Position numbers and translations under genes: made by a program. Positions 7,705 through 13,115 of a stretch of DNA of 19,170 bases are shown one piece after another; position 1 is the stretch's first letter, and each line of letters begins with the position of its first letter. A model generated the notes under the pieces. That model saw nothing but the letters and a program-made list of their open reading frames with translations, was not told the origin of the DNA and did not search any database. This DNA is from Clostridiales bacterium (GTDB taxonomy: Bacteria > Bacillota > Clostridia > Oscillospirales > CAG-382). The stretch spans positions 1 to 19,170 of the forward strand of contig QAKH01000085.1 of the NCBI GenBank assembly GCA_003343885.1. Direction: 5' to 3'.

Positions 7705-8523
7705 TTATTGCTCTTTTTCGTACCATTCGCATACACCCGCACGCCTGACGTAACTCGGTGTTACGCCGGTTCGGCGTTTAAAAACTCTGCAGAAATATTC
7801 AACATCCTTGAAGCCGCACACTGCGGAAATTTCAGAAATGCTGAATGACGACTGATATAACAGCTCTGCGGCATGCTTTATTCTGACACAAAGCAAATAT
7901 TCTATCGGTGACTTTCCAACAACTGCCGTAAAACATCTTCTGAAGTTTGTACTGCTCATAATACATTTTTTGGCGAGATAATCTATGCTTATTTTCCTGC
8001 CATAGTTTTTATCTATATAGTTAATTGCCGGAAGTACCATAGTATATGAACGCTTACCTACTCTGTCCATGGTCTTTTCAGCAAATACCTGAGCGAGTAT
8101 GCTGTATAAAACAGATATGCAGTTAAGAGGTGCGACCGGCTCTCCTGAATTCCAGTAACTTAAAATTTTTTCACAGTAACTGCTTATTATAGCGCAGTTC
8201 TGAGGTAAACAAAAGAACTCATTATCCGGCAGCTCATATCCGGGATTCAGTTCAAAATTTATGGTGTAGTGTGAAAAGGTTTCTGTGTTATTTCTTACAA
8301 TGTATGCGGATTTATGTGAAAATAGTGCAACTTCTCCGGCTTTCATTACTCTTACTCTGCCGTCTGAAAACAGGTATTCCGCTTCTCCGCCGGTAGCACA
8401 CACTATTCCGCAAACCTTTCTTCCGGATGAGTAGTTTGAGTAAACACATCCGGGTACGTCCTCGCCATACAGCACCAAAGTCAGCCTATCAACGGAAACA
8501 TAAAGACTTTTTGCGTTATTCAA
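7705..8523 (-). CDS. AraC-family transcriptional regulator, divergent from the GH99-like gene
   Basis: 272 residues. The N-terminal part (roughly 20-110) is a cupin-like ligand domain with GGEAEYLFSDGRVRVMKAGE. The C-terminus is a double helix-turn-helix: ISIDYLAKKCIMSSTNFRRC, and ISEISAVCGFKDVEYFCRVF then KRRTGVTPSYVRR. No ATG is available. TTG at 8523 is preceded by AGAGGA at a good distance, whereas the in-frame TTG at 8541 has no ribosome site, so I used 8523. It converges on the other AraC gene with a 101-bp gap and diverges from the GH99-like gene at 8692, suggesting it controls that gene. It is only distantly similar to the first AraC protein, so the locus appears to have two separate sensors. 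Confidence 0.87.
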   Translation of the reverse strand: MNNAKSLYVSVDRLTLVLYGEDVPGCVYSNYSSGRKVCGIVCATGGEAEYLFSDGRVRVMKAGEVALFSHKSAYIVRNNTETFSHYTINFELNPGYELPDNEFFCLPQNCAIISSYCEKILSYWNSGEPVAPLNCISVLYSILAQVFAEKTMDRVGKRSYTMVLPAINYIDKNYGRKISIDYLAKKCIMSSTNFRRCFTAVVGKSPIEYLLCVRIKHAAELLYQSSFSISEISAVCGFKDVEYFCRVFKRRTGVTPSYVRRAGVCEWYEKEQ

Positions 8524-8560
8524 ATACTCACTTCCTCTCAATAAGTAATTGTACGATATA

Positions 8561-8589
8561 ATGTTACATCATTATTTTAGGAAAATCAA
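8561..8589 (-). promoter_or_regulatory. Candidate promoter of the second AraC gene
   Basis: On the minus strand TTGATT (8589-8584) and TAACAT (8566-8561) are separated by 17 bp, about 37 bp before the TTG start. Both boxes deviate from consensus. Confidence 0.45.
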
Positions 8590-8628
8590 TAGTGGACAGA
8601 TAATTCAAACTAAAAGGCATATTGTTCA

Positions 8629-8657
8629 TTGTAAAAAAGCCGTGCAAAGTGTATCAT
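8629..8657 (+). promoter_or_regulatory. Candidate promoter of the GH99-like gene
   Basis: TTGTAA (8629-8634) and TATCAT (8652-8657) have a 17-bp spacer. The -35 box matches 4 of 6 and the -10 box 5 of 6 consensus positions, as expected for a promoter that needs an activator. The leader is about 28 nt. Confidence 0.5.
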
Positions 8658-8691
8658 AACCTCATGAACTACCAAAAGGAGGTACATATAA

Positions 8692-9810
8692 ATGATAAAA
8701 ACTTATGCTTGGTATTTTCCTAACTGGCACCCTACCCCACTTAACGACAAATGGCATGGAACCGGCTGGACTGAGTGGGAATGCGTCAAATGCGCCATGC
8801 CGCGTTTTCCCGGTCACATCCAACCTAAAAAACCGCTTTGGGGCTTTGAGAACGAGGCAGATCCTGCGGTATTTGAGAAAAAAATTGATACTGCAAAAAA
8901 ATACGGCATTGACGGATTTATATTTGATTTTTACTGGTTCAAAGATCTTGGTCCGTATCGAAGAGAATGTCTTGACAACGGATTTCTGCAAGCTAAAAAC
9001 TCGCAAGAGCTTGAGTTTTCAGTGATGTGGTGCAATCATGATCCCATATACGCACACCCTGCCGCATACCGTCATGACAACTTTCAGCTTGCCTCAGGTG
9101 ATATCGACGAAAATCTCTTTACAGAGGTTACCGATTTTTGTATTAAAAACTACTTTGGCCGGCAGAACTATCAGCGGGTAGATGGAAAAATTCACTTTGG
9201 CATATGGCACATGAAAAAATTCATTGATAATTTCGGTAGTCCCGAAAACGCAGCTAAAATTTTGTCCGACTTCAGAACAAGAGCTTTTAAACATGGATAT
9301 GAACTTCACATAACCACCCAAAATTTCAATTTTCCCGGATTCGGCACAAACAAGGATTTATGTGACACTTATCTGAAAATTCTCGGCATTGACAGTTTTT
9401 TCTGCTACAGCTGGAACAACAGTTCAGTTAATCCGTCAGAGTGGCCTGTTTGCAATTATACAGACTTTAGACGCAAGAACGTGGAACTTTATAAAACCTA
9501 CTCAGAATTCTCAAGCGTGCCGCTGAGTATTACTGTTTCGACCGGATGGGATTCGAGTCCGAGAACCGTACAGTCTGACATGTATGAAAACGTCGGCTAT
9601 CCGTTCTGTCCCATAATTAAAGGAAATACACCTGAAGAAGTGGAAATATCATTTAAAGAGGCAAAAAAATTCATTGAAAGCGACAAACATACCGGTAAAT
9701 TTTTCACTATTTCAACGTGGAACGAATGGACAGAAGGAAATTATCTTGAGCCCGATGAAGAAAACGGTTTCGGATATCTTGAGGCATACAAAAAAGTCTT
9801 TGTAAAATAA
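8692..9810 (+). CDS. GH99-like / WbsX-family protein, probable cytoplasmic glycoside hydrolase
   Basis: 372 residues in a single domain. The N-terminus YAWYFPNWHPTPLNDKWHG matches the WbsX signature (YYFPQFHPxPENDxWWGxGFTEW), followed by GWTEWECV. The C-terminal WNEWTEGNYLEPD (W343 onward) contains the conserved glutamates of the GH99-like barrel. WbsX proteins were named from O-antigen clusters, but their fold is close to GH99/GH71 TIM barrels and many sit in glycan degradation loci. No signal peptide is present. The start is well supported: AAAGGAGG seven to eight bases upstream. It is a monocistronic gene divergent from an AraC regulator and next to the GH16/GH-A operon, which favours a hydrolase role over a glycosyltransferase one. 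Substrate unknown. Confidence 0.82.
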   Translation: MIKTYAWYFPNWHPTPLNDKWHGTGWTEWECVKCAMPRFPGHIQPKKPLWGFENEADPAVFEKKIDTAKKYGIDGFIFDFYWFKDLGPYRRECLDNGFLQAKNSQELEFSVMWCNHDPIYAHPAAYRHDNFQLASGDIDENLFTEVTDFCIKNYFGRQNYQRVDGKIHFGIWHMKKFIDNFGSPENAAKILSDFRTRAFKHGYELHITTQNFNFPGFGTNKDLCDTYLKILGIDSFFCYSWNNSSVNPSEWPVCNYTDFRRKNVELYKTYSEFSSVPLSITVSTGWDSSPRTVQSDMYENVGYPFCPIIKGNTPEEVEISFKEAKKFIESDKHTGKFFTISTWNEWTEGNYLEPDEENGFGYLEAYKKVFVK

Positions 9811-9842
9811 GCAATACAAAAAGGTTGTGAATTCAAAAGAAA

Positions 9843-9881
9843 TCCCGCTTATGACATCAACAATCAATGTCACAAGCGGGA
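9843..9881 (+). terminator. Long hairpin after the GH99-like gene, probable terminator
   Basis: TCCCGCTT (9843-9850) pairs with AAGCGGGA (9874-9881), and TGACAT (9852-9857) with ATGTCA (9866-9871 region), with a single A-C mismatch between the two blocks. The stem is 14 bp with a short loop. The following sequence is AT-rich (CAATTTATATATA) rather than a clean T run, so termination strength is uncertain. Confidence 0.6.
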
Positions 9882-9943
9882 CAATTTATATATATATACT
9901 TTTGTTATGTATGTTATGTATTTAAAAGTCATTGCAAAATGGT

Positions 9944-10762
9944 TTATGCTATTCTCAGCTTTTTAGCAACTTTTTCGCCGTCAAAAGCTATAAAACTATG
10001 TACTCCGGCAAAACCTGCGCTTATATTATGTTCACCTACGGCTGCATTTAATTAGTGAGGCGTTTCTACAAGCATTTCAATCTCATCGTATACAAATCCG
10101 TCTATAACAAGCTCATTTACTCGCTTAACTCTTCGATAGCATACCTGATGCCCGGCAAAATGACCTCGCAACAGAATTCGTGCTTTAACGGCAATGTCGG
10201 CAGGACGCAGCGGAGATTCGTTATATTGCTCGGCGCTGTTATCAAGACCATTGGGGGATTTTGGTTTATAAAGTTTATAAAGCTCAGACAGTTTTTCTGA
10301 CGAAAGCTGTTTTAATCTATGTCCGTTTATTACACCCACAATAAGATAATAAAGAACCAAAACATGTATGAGAAAATCAAAAATACCGGATATATCCCCA
10401 ACAAGTATGCATATACCTGCCCAAGCGACGGTATCTATGGAGAAGATCACAAGTGCCGCAATCATCCATCCATAATGGTGTTTGCTCATTCCCCAGCACA
10501 CAAGATATAAAGCAAGAATTAGAAGAGCGAACACTATGCCTATTACTGAAATCTACACAGTTTCTGTAAGCATACCTGCCACAGCTATACTGTAAGGAAT
10601 CGTCGCCGAAAACAGGAACATATTGTCTGAGCCTGAAGCGAACATAACGATATTAATTGCTGTAAGTATAACCACCAGCAATAAGTTTCCCCGTGCAGCT
10701 TTCATTTGGACCAGAGCTGTTTCAATTGCTTTTCTTTGGTTCTGATTCATATTGTTTGTCAT
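9944..10762 (-). pseudogene. Multi-pass membrane protein of unknown function, interrupted by two in-frame stops
   Basis: One reading frame of 273 codons runs from ATG 10762 (GAGG eight bases upstream) to TAA at 9946-9944, but contains TAG at 10555-10553 and TAA at 10054-10052. There is no frameshift. The product would be MTNNMNQNQRKAIETALV..., then about five hydrophobic segments (for example NLLLVVILTAINIVMFA, VFALLILALYLVCWGM, WMIAALVIFSIDTVAWAG and FLIHVLVLYYLIVGV). A soluble C-terminal domain follows, ending after the second stop with GFAGVHSFIAFDGEKVAKKL. The hydrophobic stretch is continuous across the TAG, and the last 35 codons after the TAA still read as good protein, so this was one gene. 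Both stops could arise from CAG and CAA by C-to-T change. I do not recognise the family or a function. Confidence 0.75.
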
Positions 10763-10804
10763 ATAAGTAACCTCGTTTAAATTTTTTCGCAAGGGTATTA
10801 ACAA

Positions 10805-10877
10805 CAGGATCGCAAAGCGTGAACCTGACTACCAGAACGGTCTGCCGTTCTTAAGGTATCTGTCTTAATCATACCTT
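10805..10877 (-). promoter_or_regulatory. Three consecutive hairpins in the leader of the membrane-protein pseudogene
   Basis: Reading leftward: AAGGTAT (10877-10871) pairs with ATACCTT (10859-10853); AGAACGG (10851-10845) pairs with CCGTTCT (10840-10834) around a 4-base loop; and CAGG (10827-10824) pairs with CCTG (10808-10805), with an inner CGC/GCG stem. A TATAAA (10892-10887) could be the -10 box. The GAGG ribosome site follows about 35 nt later. This may be a structured regulatory leader; I do not recognise a known riboswitch class. Confidence 0.4.
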
Positions 10878-10940
10878 TAGAGTGTTTTTATAGGGTAAAA
10901 TACTGCACAAAAATGTATACTATACATAGCAACTTGCTTA

Positions 10941-10976
10941 AGAAGAAAGCCCCGAACGCAAAAAATGCGCCGAGGC
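10941..10976 (-). terminator. Terminator of the tRNA-Ser pair
   Basis: On the minus strand GCCTCGGCGCA (10976-10966) folds back on TGCGTTCGGGGC (10960-10949) with two wobbles and one bulge, followed by TTTCTTCTT. It begins only eight bases after the CCA of tRNA-Ser(GCU). Confidence 0.8.
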
Positions 10977-10983
10977 AATCGAC

Positions 10984-11073
10984 TGGCGGAGATGGAGAGA
11001 TTTGAACTCTCGCGCCGGTCACCCGACCTACACCCTTAGCAGGGGCGCCTCTTCACCACTTGAGTACATCTCC
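10984..11073 (-). tRNA. tRNA-Ser, anticodon GCU (reads AGC/AGU)
   Basis: 90 nt including an encoded CCA. Acceptor stem GGAGATG (11073-11067) pairs with CATCTCC (10994-10988), then discriminator G and CCA. The anticodon loop reads CT-GCT-AA between CCC and GGG. A long variable arm (class II) and the T-arm GAGAGTTCAAATCTC confirm serine identity. Confidence 0.97.
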
Positions 11074-11129
11074 GTAGGAAAGGGAACTGCCAATGAGAAA
11101 TATCCGCATTGTATTAAATTATAAAAAAT

Positions 11130-11218
11130 TGGCGGAGAGGGTGGGATTCGAACCCACGCGCCCTTTCGGACAAACGGTTTTCAAGACCGCCTCGTTATGA
11201 CCGCTTCGATACCTCTCC
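11130..11218 (-). tRNA. tRNA-Ser, anticodon UGA (reads UCA and related codons)
   Basis: 89 nt including an encoded CCA. Acceptor stem GGAGAGG (11218-11212) pairs with CCTCTCC (11140-11134), then discriminator G and CCA. The anticodon loop reads CT-TGA-AA. A class II variable arm and the T-arm GTGGGTTCGAATCCCAC are present. It is 56 bp upstream of the second tRNA-Ser on the same transcript. Confidence 0.97.
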
Positions 11219-11242
11219 ATACATGTTGCGTCAACGTTGTTT

Positions 11243-11271
11243 ATAATACCATAATAATTGAAATTTGTCAA
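11243..11271 (-). promoter_or_regulatory. Promoter of the tRNA-Ser pair
   Basis: On the minus strand TTGACA (11271-11266) and TATTAT (11248-11243) are separated by 17 bp, and the first tRNA begins 24 bp downstream of the -10 box. This is a near-perfect stable-RNA promoter. Confidence 0.85.
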
Positions 11272-11404
11272 GCTTTTTTTCAAAATTGTTGCTCAAAATT
11301 TGTAAGAATAAACTTCAAAAGTCAAAGTGACTCCGAATTACACTGTTGCATTTACTTTAGAATTTACTTTTACAAAATATACTTGACTTACATCAGTACA
11401 TGCC

Positions 11405-11433
11405 TTGACTTTTCTGCCAAAACATGATAAAAT
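11405..11433 (+). promoter_or_regulatory. Promoter of the sulfatase pseudogene
   Basis: TTGACT (11405-11410) and TAAAAT (11428-11433) with a 17-bp spacer; the ATG at 11462 has AGGAGG eight bases ahead. The expression signals look intact although the gene is broken. Confidence 0.7.
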
Positions 11434-11461
11434 ACTTTTAACTGTTGCAGGAGGTTTGTTT

Positions 11462-12684
11462 ATGTCGGATAAACCAAATATTCTTCTAATAGTTACAGAC
11501 CAGTTTCGCTACGATTGCATGGGAAATTCCGGTAAATATCCGGTGAAAACCCCTTATCTTGACATGCTGCGAAATGACGATATGTTTCGTCTTATCTTGG
11601 AAAATGGCATGTAAGTCCTGATTTTGGGCCTGTTGATTTCGGATACGACGTGTATACCGATTACAGCCCGTATTACAAACTCTTAAATGAGAAAAACATT
11701 GTTCCTGAATATAAAAACGGATGGATGGGCGAAGAAAGTTCGCTTCCATTGGAATTTTCCCCAACACACTGGCTTGCTGACACTGCCTGCGAAGAAATCA
11801 AAAGATTATCCTCTGCAGGAGCTCCATGGCATGTGAGAATAGATTTTAACGAGCCTCATCTCCCCTGTCGTCCGTCTTACCCTTTTTCAAGAATGTATGA
11901 TCCTGCTTCGGTTCCGAAATGGGACGGTTTTGATGATGATTTTACCGACAAACCATACATTCAAAAGCAACAGTTATACAACTGGGGATTGCAGGACAAA
12001 ACCTGGGAAGATTTTGCCAACACCGTTGCGATGTATTACGGCATTATATCCCAGACGGACGATGCAATCGGACGTGTTCTGAAGTATTTGAAAGACTGCG
12101 GTCTTTACGATGATACCCTGATAATTTTCACGTCGGATCACGGCGACATGTGCGGAAGTCACAGAATGATGGATAAGCATTACGTTCTGTATGACGATGT
12201 TGTTCATGTTCCGCTTATAGTTAAGTGGAGCGGTCATATACAATCCGGAAGCACTGAAGCCGGTTTTGTCAATAACTGCCTTTCAATTATGCCTACACTG
12301 CTTGACGCGGCGGGAATTGAGTATAAATCACTGACTAGCGGGAAATCCCTGCTCGCGGATGATGTCGGTGCCAAGTTCGCGGTATCGACCTATAACGGAC
12401 AGCAGTTCGGTCTTTTCACTCAAAGGATGATAAGAACGGCTGAGTGGAAGTATATTTGGAATACAACAGATATTGACGAGTTATATGACATGCAAAATGA
12501 TCCGGGAGAACTGAATAATTTAATACGCAACAAAGAATTATTGCCGGTTGTTACCGAATTAAGGAAAAAGCTGTACGACTATTTGAAAACAATAAACGAT
12601 CCGCTTGTCAACAACGAATGGATGCAAAATCAACTTTTGAACAACGGTAAAATAGAAACCTATTCAGGCGAAAATAAATTATAA
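11462..12684 (+). pseudogene. Type I sulfatase, disrupted: FGly region deleted and frame shifted
   Basis: The N-terminal fragment (11462-11614, 50 residues) begins MSDKPNILLIVTDQFRYDCM, the classic sulfatase start with the metal-binding Asp, and reaches TPYLDMLRND before going out of frame and stopping. The rest is in another frame from about 11578: YLGKWHVSPDFGPVDFGYD, with GKWH at 11599-11610, then TSDHGDMCGSHRMMDK (metal ligands near 12134) and a normal C-terminus ending at TAA 12682-12684. In the S1 family the C/S-x-P-x-R motif that becomes formylglycine lies between TPxLDxL and GKWH, normally some 60-70 residues apart. Here the two are about 10 residues apart and no such motif exists in any frame. 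An internal deletion that is not a multiple of three explains both facts. The GTG at 11650 could start a fragment but it would be inactive. A sequencing or assembly error would have to be excluded. Confidence 0.88.
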
Positions 12685-12718
12685 ATTATAATTACATACA
12701 CAATAAGGAGCGATTCAG

Positions 12719-12955
12719 ATGAAAAAATTACTTACTATTGCCGCTGCCGTCCTGTGCGTAGCTGCAACTCTTACTTCCTGCGGTTCAAAGCAATGCAACA
12801 TGTGCGAAAAGAGCTGCTCAGACAAGTATTCATACAGAAATGGAGAGGTAGTTCTTTGCGGCTCATGCTACAAAAAGTGTTTTGACAACTATGCCGAGGT
12901 TGATCCGGACGTATTCTTCGGAGAGGATCTCCCGGATGCCGAAACAGCTGAATAA
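12719..12955 (+). CDS. Small Cys-rich lipoprotein of unknown function
   Basis: 78 residues. Residues 1-20 are a signal peptide with lipobox LTSC, so C21 would be lipidated and the mature protein anchored outside the membrane. The mature part has two matching cysteine knuckles, C26-x2-C29-x3-C33 and C47-x2-C50-x3-C54, separated by a short polar stretch containing NGEVVLC. The tail is acidic (DPDVFFGEDLPDAETAE). The spacing suggests a metal site (zinc or iron) or a pair of disulfide/thiol knuckles. I do not recognise a named family. AAGGAG lies eight to nine bases before the ATG. It is 34 bp after the sulfatase pseudogene on the same strand and has its own terminator, but no convincing promoter of its own, so it may depend on the sulfatase transcript. 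Confidence 0.85.
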   Translation: MKKLLTIAAAVLCVAATLTSCGSKQCNMCEKSCSDKYSYRNGEVVLCGSCYKKCFDNYAEVDPDVFFGEDLPDAETAE

Positions 12956-12985
12956 GCTCCGTTTTTTACAAAAACCAAAAAAAGA

Positions 12986-13032
12986 AAACAGTCCGTATTG
13001 CTGTAGAACAAACGGGCTGTTTCTTATTTTTA
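12986..13032 (+). terminator. Terminator of the lipoprotein gene
   Basis: AAACAGTCCGT (12986-12996) pairs with ACGGGCTGTTT (13012-13022) over 11 bp with one wobble, followed by CTTATTTTTA. Confidence 0.8.
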
Positions 13033-13067
13033 GCATATCAATTGCGAAATGGCTAAAGCAAATACAT

Positions 13068-13104
13068 AAAAAGCCTGAACCGAAAACAGACAATCGGCTC
13101 AGGC
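13068..13104 (-). terminator. Terminator of valS
   Basis: On the minus strand GCCTGAGCCGA (13104-13094) pairs with TCGGTTCAGGC (13083-13073) over 11 bp with one wobble, followed by five T residues. It starts 12 bp after the valS stop codon and ends the leftward transcript before the convergent lipoprotein gene. Confidence 0.85.
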
Positions 13105-13115
13105 ATATTTTGTAA

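Noticed and set aside
9867..10055. 62-codon plus-strand frame after the GH99-like gene
   Set aside because: It overlaps the terminator hairpin and is antisense to the C-terminal end of the membrane-protein pseudogene, which is the better reading.
9944..10762. Alternative genetic code (TAG or TAA as sense codon)
   Set aside because: All neighbouring genes end normally at TAA or TAG and none contains internal stops, so reassignment genome-wide is not supported; decay or local readthrough remain.
10984..11218. tRNA genes as an integration site for a genomic island
   Set aside because: I saw no integrase, no repeat of a tRNA 3' end and no change in composition around the pair within the window.
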